A stretch of 64,000 nucleotides of DNA from Saprospiraceae bacterium (GCA_016715965.1 JADJXG010000001.1:2423501-2487500); one strand, 5' to 3'. Shown: positions 10,901-18,226, counted from the first letter of the stretch. Notes: generated by a model from the letters alone, not told the origin. Numbers and translations: made by a program.

Positions 10901-11225
10901 GCAGTTCCTTACTAGGCCGTCTTTCGACCAAGCCGTTTTCAGTTTGGATTCTGACCCGTGTATTTTCATTGTACATGGTGTACTCAAACAACTGAAATGT
11001 AAAACTTTTGCCTTCCAGTTGCAATTCCATTTCAATACCCACCTTTTGGATATCTTCCAGTCTCTTTCGGAAATCCTCGATATTGATTTCGTACTGTTCA
11101 ATTTTGGCAAATTTTTGGTAAAGTGCCGGATCGGTTACTCTTTTGGTTGCTTTAAGCACAATGTCCTGTGCCTGAAGGCCAAATGTAAAAAAAATAAGAA
11201 TGAATGAGGAGATCAGTTTATTCAT
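7986..11225 (-). CDS. Giant secreted metalloprotease with PKD repeats, T9SS cargo
   Basis: 1079 residues. It has a signal peptide, then a reprolysin-like zinc protease domain with the HEIGHNLSCTHD motif (HExxHxxxxxHD) near residue 350. About six PKD-type domains follow, recognisable by repeated EWTFGDG, WDFGDSKTS and WNWEFPGG cores. The last ~80 residues are a type A T9SS sorting domain (VFPNPANHMIYL ... LEPGTYMLRVEHPTTTKILKVLITK). This is a typical exported, surface-attached or released Bacteroidota hydrolase. It ends at the terminator at 7941-7967 and has a long AT-rich upstream region. Confidence 0.93.
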   Translation of the reverse strand: MNKLISSFILIFFTFGLQAQDIVLKATKRVTDPALYQKFAKIEQYEINIEDFRKRLEDIQKVGIEMELQLEGKSFTFQLFEYTMYNENTRVRIQTENGLVERRPSKELRTFRGSEAGFSGGPVALTVSKDFLSITHYDKSVGFFLEQYHGNDPTSTSNTFIYYAERDILPFKGIECGFDKLSRFKSDPGAFGKSSDHDDGSLGIDERNKKCYIIDVALACEIQFTNFHRGPFGAEAFMLNILNNMAILFLDPSLIIAEYQIALSDMWISEDSLRDFWNGSNDIFNDLAIFTFRQSGMFTNGFDVATLWTTKYTSGVVGLANLATACRQNGTNVCSQFISGVAPLRQLQAHEIGHNLSCTHDPPGNPTIMAPVVNGSSIWSSFSAFEIISFTNTQGTCFDDCTGGNIPVPEFEADITYGCVPVVVRYTNLSINANSYKWSFPGGNPATSTAVNPVVTYSVPDRKFDVSLEAINPLCSVALTKKEYIETNDFPIVNWEGGNTQQEGDRLVWFQNYSLRGETYEWTFGDGNTSEEFQPEHEYAKDSTYRVCLKVTNDCGTRELCKNVQVYTYPSIDFEADTTWGCAPKTIKFFDLSSSNVIAWNWEFPGGTPSVSQAKNPVIKYSNPGTYKVKLTVNTRKFFTNKTREMYIVIDSLPATGFDYQINGSTVTFTNKTRYGKTYEWDFGDSKTSLEENPSHSYTAAGRYEVKFWATNDCGRTLNKQFINIGEKPAAGFRTADPVGCAPYTVQFENTSTASATDFEWSFPGGNPSSSTERNPIVTFPTKGKYDVKLVAKNFLESDSITVSEYIEVKQAPTASFQNSIAGFNVFFNNTSQESGNYFWDFGDNKSSTEQNPTHNYGVEGEFNVKLIVENECGIDTFEKLIAVYLIPKVNFASDTIKGCAPLNVRFIDKSSIDVIEWNWQFEEGSPMVSFDKNPTVRFNKAGRYTVKLTVKNTNGTNAETKLRYIEVISPIFCPKKPDKKGPKSIGETELVEYDMYSRSVTPVIETKVFPNPANHMIYLQTISGAKFQMVNITGQMVLSGTTQLAVQPIDVIGLEPGTYMLRVEHPTTTKILKVLITK

Positions 11226-11533
11226 AAATTAATGTTTTGCAAAATTCGGGTCCAAAATACAATGAATTTATAAGAAAGACCCGGTTTTTTGACAATTGGC
11301 TGCTTTTAACAGACTAAATTGCATGAAAATAAAACGGTATCGATTTATATTTCTTAAAGACCATTATTCTCGAAATATTAAATAAGCGAAAATGAAAATG
11401 TAGTAATGATGAGGATATATTTCCTAGACAGTAGATTTTAATTTTGGAGGAACATCCAATCAATAAATCAATAAAATTATCTTACAATCTTAAAAACAAC
11501 ATATTATATAGATATAAAATATTAATATGAAGT
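11226..11533. other. AT-rich intergenic region
   Basis: 308 bp between the T9SS protease start and the rarA stop. It is strongly AT-rich. It should hold the promoter of the protease gene, but I cannot point to a convincing -33/-7 pair. Confidence 0.4.
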
Positions 11534-12796
11534 TTAAAAGTATTTTTGACCCCAAAGTTTGAGCAATATTTCCTTTGTTTTTTCTTCTGATGGATTATTT
11601 CCCGGATCGTAAATTTTAGTTCCCGCTATTTCATTGGGCATGTATTCCTGCGTGATGAATCCAAAGGGGTGGTGGTGTGCATATTCATAACCCTTTCCAT
11701 AATCCAGGTTTTTCATCATGCGGGTGGGCGCATTTCTCAGGTGAAGGGGCACCGGCAAGTGGGGAAATTCTTTGGCCAGAGAAATGGCTTTTTCGATCGC
11801 CAGGTAGGCGGAATTGGATTTTGAGGAACAGGCCAAATAAATGGCCGTTTCGGCCAATGGGATTCTACCCTCCGGCCAACCGATTTGGTGCAAAGCCTGG
11901 GCGCATGCCTGTGCCATTAGAAAGGCATTGGGATTGGCGAGTCCAATGTCTTCTGAAGCAAGGATAATCAGTCGTCTTGCAATAAACAAAGGATCTTCCC
12001 CGGCATCGATCATCCTCGCCATCCAATACAAAGCAGCATGTGGATCGCTGCCTCTGACCGATTTAATAAAGGCTGAGATCATGTCGTAATGCATTTCACC
12101 GCCTTTGTCGTACATGGCCGCATTTTTGGATACCAGATCCATGACCAGCTGGTCAGTGATCGTCATTTTTTGGTCAGGAATGCTGGCCAGAATTTCCATC
12201 ACATTGCACAGCTTCCTTGCATCGCCGCCTGCCAGGCGAAATAGAGCACTGTTGCTTTGGATCTCGACCACGCGTGTCTTGTATTCATCTCCTTCCACCA
12301 GGATTCTCTGGATTAGTTTATTGAGATCCGGATCCGTGAGCGCTTGCAGGACATACACCTGCATTCTACTGAGCAATGCAGAATTGACTTCAAAAGAAGG
12401 GTTTTCTGTTGTAGCTCCAATTAAAGTCAAAGTCCCTTCTTCTACGGCCCCTAGTAAAGCATCTTGCTGTGATTTATTAAACCTGTGGATTTCATCGATA
12501 AATAAAATAGGGGATTGTCCAATTCCAGAGGTTTCACGAGCAGATTGAATAATTTCCCGGATTTCTTTGACACCGGAAGAAATCGCACTGATGGTGTAGA
12601 AAGCTCTGTTCAGAAATTGCCCCATGACCCTTGCCAGTGTGGTTTTACCAACGCCCGGAGGTCCCCACAAAATCATGGAAGGGATGTAGTTTTTTTCCAA
12701 CATTTTTCGGAGTGGCTTGTCAGGTCCAATCAAATGATCCTGTCCCAGGATCTCATCCAAATGTTGCGGGCGCATTCTTTCAGCCAATGGTATCAT
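11534..12796 (-). CDS. rarA: Replication-associated recombination ATPase RarA (MgsA)
   Basis: 420 residues. It carries Walker A (GPPGVGKTTLA, near residue 45), Walker B (ILFIDEIHRFNKSQQD), sensor 1 (LIGATTENPSFE) and a downstream arginine-finger region (ALLSRMQVYVL), followed by the tetramerisation domain. This is the standard RarA/MgsA clamp-loader-like AAA+ ATPase acting at stalled replication forks. Length and motif order are typical. The next gene upstream on the same strand is a small PH-domain protein about 40 bp away. Confidence 0.95.
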   Translation of the reverse strand: MIPLAERMRPQHLDEILGQDHLIGPDKPLRKMLEKNYIPSMILWGPPGVGKTTLARVMGQFLNRAFYTISAISSGVKEIREIIQSARETSGIGQSPILFIDEIHRFNKSQQDALLGAVEEGTLTLIGATTENPSFEVNSALLSRMQVYVLQALTDPDLNKLIQRILVEGDEYKTRVVEIQSNSALFRLAGGDARKLCNVMEILASIPDQKMTITDQLVMDLVSKNAAMYDKGGEMHYDMISAFIKSVRGSDPHAALYWMARMIDAGEDPLFIARRLIILASEDIGLANPNAFLMAQACAQALHQIGWPEGRIPLAETAIYLACSSKSNSAYLAIEKAISLAKEFPHLPVPLHLRNAPTRMMKNLDYGKGYEYAHHHPFGFITQEYMPNEIAGTKIYDPGNNPSEEKTKEILLKLWGQKYF

Positions 12797-12832
12797 GCAA
12801 AGGCGAAAATCGTTAGAATTAACTGTCTGGAA

Positions 12833-13267
12833 TCAATTATTTTTTTCGGATGTCAATAAGGCACCGGACAGTTGAATATTTGGTTGGATTTCCGTCAAGC
12901 TGCGAATAAATCCAGATTTGTCTTTTGGTGACAAAAGGATATACTTGTTTTGACCGTAATCAATTCGCAGTCGATCCAGAGAGGGAGCAGGGGAGGACAG
13001 GGGATCTCTGGTTTTTGAGATTTGACGAATGCCATAAATGTCAATGTTTGTGTGATGAAATAAGCCAAATCGGATCTGCAATTGGTGGTCGGCTATGATA
13101 TATTTCGCGGTAAAAAATGCATGACCAATCAGTCCGAAAAGAATCAGATCAAGCGCGAACAAAATCCAATATCCCGATATCCAGAGCACAAGGCCACTGA
13201 TTAAAAAAGACAGTATTAAAACGGAGGCGATAAAAGGACTTACAGCAGCTGAGAAAATCTTGTACAT
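12833..13267 (-). CDS. Small membrane protein with bacterial PH-like domain
   Basis: About 144 residues from the ATG at 13267 (MYKIFSAAVSP...); longer frames to 13369 overlap the neighbouring gene and are unlikely. Two hydrophobic segments (about residues 9-27 and 29-48) precede a soluble part with YIIADHQLQIRFGLF...IDIYGIRQISKTRDPLSS. This matches the bPH/YdbT-like domain pattern of small bacterial membrane proteins. The function is unknown. It begins 2 bp after the stop of the SRPBCC gene upstream, so it is probably in the same operon. Confidence 0.6.
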   Translation of the reverse strand: MYKIFSAAVSPFIASVLILSFLISGLVLWISGYWILFALDLILFGLIGHAFFTAKYIIADHQLQIRFGLFHHTNIDIYGIRQISKTRDPLSSPAPSLDRLRIDYGQNKYILLSPKDKSGFIRSLTEIQPNIQLSGALLTSEKNN

Positions 13268-13268
13268 A

Positions 13269-13772
13269 TTACACTTCAGCTTGTTGTGATAGGAGATCAT
13301 CCAGATTTTGATGCGCGGCAGAAAAGCCTTCCTTAAATCCCATTTGAAGGATTTTGTCCAGATCTGCAAGTGTTTTAAAACTTAAGGTCATGCTTACAAG
13401 GGTATTTGATCCGATGCTGGTAAATTGATTGAGCCATTCATTTTGAGGAAGGGCCGGGTTTATTTGACCATGTTCATCACAAAAGCCATCCAGTCCGTAA
13501 AATGATTTTTTGGGAATGATCTCTAAAAAATCGAATCGCGCATAGTGCTTTTCGCTTTCCGGCCCCAACATATAGTAGAGCCAATGACCGCCTTGTTTGA
13601 AATTCATCTTTGTGGTTACTGCTTTCCAGGGTTTTGGAGCCCACCATTGATCCAGTATTTCAGCATGGGTCCATGCGTTCCAGACCCATTCCAAAGGAGC
13701 TGCAAATTCGCGTTTGATATAGATCTTGTTTTGTGATCTGTCCACCGTAAAATCCGATTGTAAATTGGTCAT
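13269..13772 (-). CDS. SRPBCC (AHSA1-like) domain protein
   Basis: 167 residues beginning with the AHSA1/START-type pattern IYIKREFAAPLEWVWNAWTHAEILDQWWAPKPW, a hydrophobic ligand-binding fold. It closes with a helix rich in FKEGFSAAHQNLDDLL, typical of the family. It belongs to a minus-strand operon with an ArsR regulator and a second SRPBCC gene, an arrangement common in Bacteroidota. The ligand is unknown. Confidence 0.85.
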   Translation of the reverse strand: MTNLQSDFTVDRSQNKIYIKREFAAPLEWVWNAWTHAEILDQWWAPKPWKAVTTKMNFKQGGHWLYYMLGPESEKHYARFDFLEIIPKKSFYGLDGFCDEHGQINPALPQNEWLNQFTSIGSNTLVSMTLSFKTLADLDKILQMGFKEGFSAAHQNLDDLLSQQAEV

Positions 13773-13776
13773 TGTT

Positions 13777-14214
13777 TTATTGAATTGAGTTGTGTAGAAA
13801 GTTATTTAATGAAATATGGATTATGTGATTCCAACCTGTTTGGAAATTGTGAATTGCAAAATCAGGGACTTCGGCTGGAAAATTACCAATGCCTTCATGG
13901 GTGAGTTTTAATCTTGTTTTACCCGCCTCATCCGTAAGCTCAAATGTCACGGTGGAAACTCCACGGTATCCTTCATATTGCCAGGTATAACTCAATCTCG
14001 ATTCAAACACCAGATCCACGATTTCACAAAGGTGTTTGTATTTTACACCATTTTCTGTGGATCCCCAAAATTCAAATTTGAATCCGACTTCGGGTCTGAA
14101 TTCTGTCAGATTAAAATACCATTTTTTCATCAGCTCCTTTTGGGTGAGTGCTTGCCAAACTTTGCTTTTTTTTGCATCAAATACGCGTTCTAGCATTATT
14201 GTTTTTCCTTCCAT
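13777..14214 (-). CDS. SRPBCC (AHSA1-like) domain protein
   Basis: 145 residues starting IMLERVFDAKKSKVWQALTQKELMKKWYF, the family's N-terminal strand-helix. It overlaps the ArsR gene by 19 bp and is followed after 4 bp by a second SRPBCC gene, which indicates co-transcription and translational coupling. The ligand is unknown. Confidence 0.85.
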   Translation of the reverse strand: MEGKTIMLERVFDAKKSKVWQALTQKELMKKWYFNLTEFRPEVGFKFEFWGSTENGVKYKHLCEIVDLVFESRLSYTWQYEGYRGVSTVTFELTDEAGKTRLKLTHEGIGNFPAEVPDFAIHNFQTGWNHIIHISLNNFLHNSIQ

Positions 14215-14534
14215 TCTTGTTTTTTTAGATCATTTAATAATCCATCCAATTGATCAAACTTTTTCTCCCAAAGGCCTCGGAATTGTTGTAACCAATGATC
14301 CAATTCTTTCATTTTTTTGAATTCCAGATGATAATAGATTTCTCTGCCTTTTGGGATCGACATCACCAATTCACATTCTGTAAGAATCTGGAGATGTTTT
14401 GAGATGGCTTGGCGGCTTGTTTGAAAATGTTCTGCGATGGCATTTGGGGTCAGGGCTTGTAGGGATAATAAAGCAATGATTGCTCTCCTGTTGGGGTCTG
14501 CAATGGCCTGGAAAACATCTCTTCTTGATTTCAT
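14196..14534 (-). CDS. ArsR-family winged-helix repressor
   Basis: About 112 residues from the ATG at 14534 (MKSRRDVFQAIADPNRR); the longer frame to 14573 runs into the promoter region. The HTH (LTPNAIAEHFQTSRQAISKHLQIL) is the standard ArsR DNA-binding motif. No metal-binding cysteine pair is evident, which fits the metal-independent 'ArsR-SRPBCC' class. It is the first gene of the operon with two SRPBCC proteins and probably autoregulates it. Confidence 0.9.
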   Translation of the reverse strand: MKSRRDVFQAIADPNRRAIIALLSLQALTPNAIAEHFQTSRQAISKHLQILTECELVMSIPKGREIYYHLEFKKMKELDHWLQQFRGLWEKKFDQLDGLLNDLKKQEWKEKQ

Positions 14535-14644
14535 CAATGATGTGCAACTATTAAGTTGCAAATATACACGCAATTATTTGGTTGCAGATATTTGGACAAA
14601 TTATTTTTACATAATTTTATATGTAATATGTATTATTATGAATT

Positions 14645-15166
14645 TTAATTACTTGTATATTTTCTAAAAGCGTAGATCCATTCGTCCTCGTAGCGATCCT
14701 TTTTATAGAGGACTTTTTCCATTTTGGCTTCCAGGACAAAACCATTTTTTTCGAGTACTTTTTGTGAAGCCAGGTTGCTCCCAAAAGGTCTGGCAAAAAC
14801 GCGGTTGATGTCAAAGTGGAGAAATGCAAACTCCAACATTTCCTGAATGGCAGCTGATACAATTCCATGACCCCAGTATGGTTCAGCAAGCCAGTATCCC
14901 AATTCGGCATTTTTGCGATGAATATCTTTCTGAGGATGAATACCGATACCTCCAACCGCTTCGTCCTCCACTGCAATTGCAAAAATCCGGATGGGATGCT
15001 CAGATGTTGCAAATCGAATAAAGTTCAATCCATTTTCCTCGGTGTAAGGGTGTGGAAATTGATCGGTCATATTTTTTGCGATGTTCCAATTGTTGGCGTA
15101 TTTTACCAAACTTGGCAGATCTGATTCCCGCCAGGGGCGTAGTTTGTATTTCTTTGCTGTGTCCAT
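14645..15166 (-). CDS. GNAT-family N-acetyltransferase (RimJ/RimL type)
   Basis: 173 residues with the GNAT order of motifs: YKLRPWRESDLPSLVKYANN at the start, GGIGIHPQKDIHRKNAELGYWLAEPYWGHGIVSAAI (motif A, acetyl-CoA binding) and RVFARPFGSNLASQKVLEKNGF (motif B). It is closest in pattern to RimJ/RimL-type transferases, which acetylate ribosomal proteins or other amines. It stands alone between the ArsR operon and the globin gene. Confidence 0.9.
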   Translation of the reverse strand: MDTAKKYKLRPWRESDLPSLVKYANNWNIAKNMTDQFPHPYTEENGLNFIRFATSEHPIRIFAIAVEDEAVGGIGIHPQKDIHRKNAELGYWLAEPYWGHGIVSAAIQEMLEFAFLHFDINRVFARPFGSNLASQKVLEKNGFVLEAKMEKVLYKKDRYEDEWIYAFRKYTSN

Positions 15167-15250
15167 TTCAAATTAAAAGATGAGAAGGACAAATGTTCAA
15201 GTTATAGGATACTAAAAGAAATCTGATATACCGTTTTGGTGAAATAGATT

Positions 15251-15622
15251 CTAGCTGTTTTGAATCTTGTAGAGCATCAGTGCTGCAATGTCTCTGGCTC
15301 TTTTTTTGGCAAGGTCTGCATTTTCTCCTTCAAAGTGAAGGTCCACTGTATTTGTAAATAACTTCAGCCATTCCTCAAATTCGATTCCTGTGAGAGGCGA
15401 CCTTTGATGCAGGGCAATGTGTTTAAGCATGGGATTGTCCGAATAAGATTGTTCGCCCAGAAGAATACTTGCCCAAAAAGAATACATCTTTGGCAGGTGT
15501 GTTTCCCAATGCACTTTGGCCACATGGTTGAATATGTGGCCAAGTATTTTGTTTTTTTGAACTTGTTGGTAAAACTGATCCACCAGGAAGACAATATCTT
15601 CGCGATTTTTAATTTCTTTCAT
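15251..15622 (-). CDS. Group III truncated haemoglobin
   Basis: About 123 residues from the ATG at 15622 (MKEIKNREDIVFLVDQFYQQ); a longer frame extends to 15676. The pattern FYQQVQKNKILGHIFNH...WETHLPKMYSFWASILLG...PLTGIEFEEWLKLFTNTVDLHFEG is that of group III (P-type) truncated globins, which bind haem and O2/NO. The gene begins about 75 bp downstream of the last mini-precursor gene on the same strand with no obvious terminator between, so read-through from that cluster is possible. Confidence 0.88.
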   Translation of the reverse strand: MKEIKNREDIVFLVDQFYQQVQKNKILGHIFNHVAKVHWETHLPKMYSFWASILLGEQSYSDNPMLKHIALHQRSPLTGIEFEEWLKLFTNTVDLHFEGENADLAKKRARDIAALMLYKIQNS

Positions 15623-15696
15623 CGATCTATAAACAGGTAAGTATGGTAAAAGGATCAATGCAGAAACAACTTCCATCCGATCTTTACATTTTAGAA

Positions 15697-15758
15697 TTAG
15701 TTGTAACCAATTCCACCACCATTTAAACCAGTGGACTGTGTTTTATTTAATTTTTCAT
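15697..15758 (-). pseudogene. Mini-precursor 1 (cluster A), frameshifted as written
   Basis: The A tract after ATG has five A instead of six, so the frame as written stops after three codons. With one A restored it reads MKKLNKTQSTGLNGGGIGYN, 20 residues, core GIGYN. Leader element at 15781-15814. It is last in cluster A; the globin gene follows. The indel may be a sequencing error, given homopolymer indels elsewhere in the window. Confidence 0.65.
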
Positions 15759-15834
15759 TGTTTTAAAGAATTAAATTTTATGCCTACTCTGTTTCAGGTT
15801 TTCGGCAATCCCTGTTTGTATTGTTTCATTTTAA

Positions 15835-15897
15835 TTAGTTAGGACCAATTCCTCCACCATTTACGCTTGTGGACTGTGTTTTATTTAATTTTTTCAT
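15835..15897 (-). CDS. Mini-precursor 2 (cluster A)
   Basis: Reads MKKLNKTQSTSVNGGGIGPN and stop, 21 codons. The double-glycine-type leader (Leu4, Gln8, Val12, Gly14-Gly15) is followed by the core GIGPN. Leader element 15921-15954, about 23 nt before ATG. No recognised function; see the array entry. Confidence 0.8.
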   Translation of the reverse strand: MKKLNKTQSTSVNGGGIGPN

Positions 15898-15973
15898 TGT
15901 TTTATAGAATTAAAATTTTATGCCTACTCTATCTTAGGTTTTCGGCAATCCCTGTTTGTTTTTGGAAATTTAA

Positions 15974-16036
15974 TCAATTGTGAGAAATGATGCCGCCATT
16001 TACGCTTGTGGACTGTGTTTTAGTTAATTTTTTCAT
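15974..16036 (-). CDS. Mini-precursor 3 (cluster A, first gene)
   Basis: Reads MKKLTKTQSTSVNGGIISHN, stop TGA. It is the only copy without Gly16: the core would be IISHN directly after the Gly14-Gly15 pair, which supports cleavage after residue 15. Leader element 16059-16092; promoter box at 16110-16117. Confidence 0.8.
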   Translation of the reverse strand: MKKLTKTQSTSVNGGIISHN

Positions 16037-16109
16037 TGGTTAAAGAATTAAAATATTATGCCTACTCTGGTTCAGGTTTTCGGCAATCCCTGTTTTGTAT
16101 TTGATGATA

Positions 16110-16117
16110 CAAAGATA
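16110..16117 (-). promoter_or_regulatory. Cluster A promoter -7 box
   Basis: On the minus strand TATCTTTG fits the Bacteroidota -7 consensus TAnnTTTG. It lies 18 nt upstream of the first leader element, so the transcript would start only about ten bases before that element. The -33 side is not clear. Confidence 0.6.
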
Positions 16118-16330
16118 GGATGGGTCTTAAGCAACGGTAATTGTTACTTAGTACATGACCTGTTTTTTGAGCGAATGGGTCATATTGTTGAGTAAGAATA
16201 AAAAAAATTGAAATTGGATGCAATGATTAGCATGGTTGTATTGCTCTTCAAAAGCAATGGTTTTTAAGGACTATTGTAGAGAAAACCTTAGGACTAAAAA
16301 TCCGATATTGAGATTTATTAAAAATAGATT

Positions 16331-16361
16331 CCCACAGCTTCTGATCATCAGTTGCTGTGGG
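16331..16361 (-). terminator. Terminator of cluster B
   Basis: Stem CCCACAGC/GCTGTGGG, followed on the minus strand by a U-rich stretch (AATCTATTTTTAAT). It lies downstream of mini-precursor 4 and ends the cluster B transcript. Confidence 0.65.
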
Positions 16362-16534
16362 AACAATGGTTTGATAGAATTTAAGTGTTCTGCATAAAGG
16401 CAATCTTTGCAGCCTGAAGGGTGTGGACCATGGTTGACCAATCCTATTTAGGATGGTTCTTTCATCATAAAGCTGTTAACCAATTTATCTTGTCATACCC
16501 TTCTTCACGAAGGAGTTCTTATGATGAACCCAAT

Positions 16535-16596
16535 TTAGTTCAACTTCACCCCACCACCATTTATGCCAGTGGATTGAATTTTTGTTATTTTTTCAT
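16535..16596 (-). pseudogene. Mini-precursor 4 (cluster B), frameshifted as written
   Basis: One base is missing after ATGAAAAAA, so the frame as written ends after MKK. With the base restored, codon 4 would be Leu or Ile and the rest reads TKIQSTGINGGGVKLN, core GVKLN. Leader element 16619-16652. A sequencing error is possible. Confidence 0.6.
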
Positions 16597-16675
16597 TGTT
16601 ATATGGATGAATGATAATAGCCTACTCTGTTCCAGGTTTTCGGCAATCCCTGAATGAAATTAATTAAGGTCAAAA

Positions 16676-16738
16676 TTAATTCATGCGTACTCCAGCCCTA
16701 AGGATGGTTCGAATTTGTGAAGTGTTTAATCTTTTCAC
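16676..16738 (-). CDS. Mini-precursor 5 (cluster B)
   Basis: GTG start. Reads MKRLNTSQIRTILRAGVRMN, 20 residues, core GVRMN. Related to copies 9-12 but with LRAG in place of NGAG at residues 13-16, so the cleavage motif is weakened. Leader element 16758-16791. Confidence 0.7.
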   Translation of the reverse strand: MKRLNTSQIRTILRAGVRMN

Positions 16739-16803
16739 TTTTATTGATTTAAAATGATGCCTACTCTGTTTTAGGTTTTCGGCAATCCCTGATTATGATC
16801 TGA

Positions 16804-16866
16804 TTATTGGAGAAATGCCCCTGCTGCATTTACGGTTGAACTTTGTTTTTTTGTCAGCTTTTTCAT
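16804..16866 (-). CDS. Mini-precursor 6 (cluster B, first gene)
   Basis: Reads MKKLTKKQSSTVNAAGAFLQ. The core is GAFLQ: one of two copies ending in Gln instead of Asn and lacking the basic residue. Leader element 16886-16919. Confidence 0.78.
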   Translation of the reverse strand: MKKLTKKQSSTVNAAGAFLQ

Positions 16867-16949
16867 TTTTATAATTTTAAATTTATGCCTACTCTGTTTC
16901 AGGTTTTCGGCAATTCCTGATCTTCTGGCGCGATTGCCATTTGATGAGA

Positions 16950-16957
16950 CAAAGATG
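16950..16957 (-). promoter_or_regulatory. Cluster B promoter -7 box
   Basis: Minus strand CATCTTTG, close to TAnnTTTG, about 30 nt before the first leader element of cluster B. The upstream sequence CTTAAGATTTCGATGA, 23 nt before this box, recurs at the same distance before the cluster C box, marking a duplicated promoter. Confidence 0.55.
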
Positions 16958-17021
16958 AGGCTGGGAGATGGTATCAATTATCATCGAAATCTTAAGTAAT
17001 GTAAAAAAGTATAAAATAAAA

Positions 17022-17059
17022 AAAGCAACTCATTTGGTTTTAATAGCATGAGTTGCTTT
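17022..17059 (-). terminator. Terminator of cluster C
   Basis: Perfect stem AAAGCAACTCAT/ATGAGTTGCTTT with a 14-nt loop, followed on the minus strand by TTTTTATTTTATAC. It is placed downstream of mini-precursor 7 and upstream of the cluster B promoter. Confidence 0.85.
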
Positions 17060-17190
17060 CCGGCAGAAAATGGGAAATGATTGCTTTTAATGAATAGATG
17101 ATATTTGCAAAGGCATTTTCAATACAGGAATTTACCTGTGTTTCTAATGTTTAAGAGGATTTTGAAGCGTTTTATTTATCATTGGATAGT

Positions 17191-17253
17191 TCAATTGAGT
17201 TTTATTCCTCTACCATTGACAGCCCTAGCCTTTAAAATAGTTGGGTTTTTCAT
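17191..17253 (-). CDS. Mini-precursor 7 (cluster C, last gene)
   Basis: Reads MKNPTILKARAVNGRGIKLN, stop TGA, core GIKLN. The leader half is the most diverged of the family (no Gln8, Arg15 at the -1 position), yet length and core are kept. Its leader element (17290-17309) keeps only the first arm pair. Possibly decaying. Confidence 0.65.
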   Translation of the reverse strand: MKNPTILKARAVNGRGIKLN

Positions 17254-17321
17254 GTTTTTAAAACAGGATGGATGATACATATTGTGATGCAGGTTTACGA
17301 CAATCCCTGATTATGATATGA

Positions 17322-17384
17322 TTACTGGAGGTATGGCCCGGCTGCATTTACGGTCGAGCTTTGTTTTTTAGTCAGCTTTTTTAT
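17322..17384 (-). pseudogene. Mini-precursor 8 (cluster C), start codon ATA
   Basis: Codons 2-20 read KKLTKKQSSTVNAAGPYLQ, closely related to mini-precursor 6, but the start codon is ATA instead of ATG. Core GPYLQ. Its leader element (17404-17437) is intact. The gene is probably silenced, or uses a rare non-canonical start. Confidence 0.6.
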
Positions 17385-17461
17385 CTTTATAATTTTGAAG
17401 ATGTGCCTACTCTGTTCCAGGTTTTCGGCATTCCCTGAGCGAAACTAATATGGATTTGAGC

Positions 17462-17524
17462 TTAATTCAAACGCGTTCCAGCTCCATTGATGGTGCGAAT
17501 CTGTGAGATGTTTAATCTTTTCAC
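17462..17524 (-). CDS. Mini-precursor 9 (cluster C)
   Basis: GTG start. Reads MKRLNISQIRTINGAGTRLN, core GTRLN. Leader element 17544-17577. It forms a near-identical 140-bp tandem duplicate with mini-precursor 10. Confidence 0.8.
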   Translation of the reverse strand: MKRLNISQIRTINGAGTRLN

Positions 17525-17601
17525 TATTTTTAATTTAAAATGATGCCTACTCTGTTTCAGGTTTTCGGCATTCCCTGAGCGAAACTAATATGGATTTGAG
17601 C

Positions 17602-17664
17602 TTAATTCAAACGCATTCCAGCTCCATTGATGGTTCGAATCTGTGAGATGTTTAATCTTTTCAC
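17602..17664 (-). CDS. Mini-precursor 10 (cluster C)
   Basis: GTG start. Reads MKRLNISQIRTINGAGMRLN, core GMRLN. It differs from copy 9 by two bases in the gene, one of which changes core residue 2. Leader element 17684-17717. Confidence 0.8.
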   Translation of the reverse strand: MKRLNISQIRTINGAGMRLN

Positions 17665-17740
17665 TATTTTTAATTTAAAATGATGCCTACTCTGTTTCAG
17701 GTTTTCGGCAATCCCTGAAAGAAATTAATTGCATTCAAAC

Positions 17741-17803
17741 TTAATTCATCCGCATTCCAGCTCCATTGATGGTGCGAATCTGTGAATTATTTAATTTTTT
17801 CAC
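17741..17803 (-). CDS. Mini-precursor 11 (cluster C)
   Basis: GTG start. Reads MKKLNNSQIRTINGAGMRMN, core GMRMN. Leader element 17823-17856, whose last arm (GGTA) still pairs with TGCC through a G-U pair. Confidence 0.8.
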   Translation of the reverse strand: MKKLNNSQIRTINGAGMRMN

Positions 17804-17879
17804 TATTTTTAATTTAAAATGATACCTACTCTGTTTTAGGTTTTCGGCAATCCCTGAAAGAAATTAATTGCATTCAAAC

Positions 17880-17942
17880 TTAATTCATGCGCAATCCCGC
17901 CCCATTGATGGTTCGAATCTGAGGAGTGTTTAATCTTTTCAC
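17880..17942 (-). CDS. Mini-precursor 12 (cluster C)
   Basis: GTG start. Reads MKRLNTPQIRTINGAGLRMN, core GLRMN. Leader element 17962-17995. Confidence 0.8.
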   Translation of the reverse strand: MKRLNTPQIRTINGAGLRMN

Positions 17943-18018
17943 TTTTATTGATTTAAAATGATGCCTACTCTGTTCCAGGTTTTCGGCAATCCCTGATTGA
18001 AATTAAATGTGGTGAAAA

Positions 18019-18081
18019 TTAATTCATGCGGATCCCAGCTCCAATGATGGTATGGATTTGTTTTTTGTTAAGTTTTTTCAT
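18019..18081 (-). CDS. Mini-precursor 13 (cluster C)
   Basis: ATG start. Reads MKKLNKKQIHTIIGAGIRMN, core GIRMN. Residue 13 is Ile instead of the usual Asn. Leader element 18103-18136. Confidence 0.8.
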   Translation of the reverse strand: MKKLNKKQIHTIIGAGIRMN

Positions 18082-18163
18082 TTTACGTTTTTAAAAATTA
18101 AGTGCCTACTCTGATTCAGGTTTTCGGCAATCCCTGATTGAATCAACATCCAACTTATTTAAA

Positions 18164-18226
18164 TTAATTGACCCGCATACCAGACCCAATAATGGTGTGG
18201 ATTTGTTTTTTGTTAAGTTTTTTCAT
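18164..18226 (-). CDS. Mini-precursor 14 (cluster C, first gene)
   Basis: Reads MKKLNKKQIHTIIGSGMRVN, core GMRVN, with a Gly-Ser cleavage pair. Leader element 18249-18282, in which one arm pair is partly broken. Confidence 0.8.
   Translation of the reverse strand: MKKLNKKQIHTIIGSGMRVN

Larger units (their letters stand above)
16093..16534. other. Inter-cluster region A/B
   Basis: No mini-gene is recognisable here. The region holds the cluster A promoter (16110-16117) and the hairpin terminator of cluster B (16331-16361); nothing else is supported. Confidence 0.5.
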
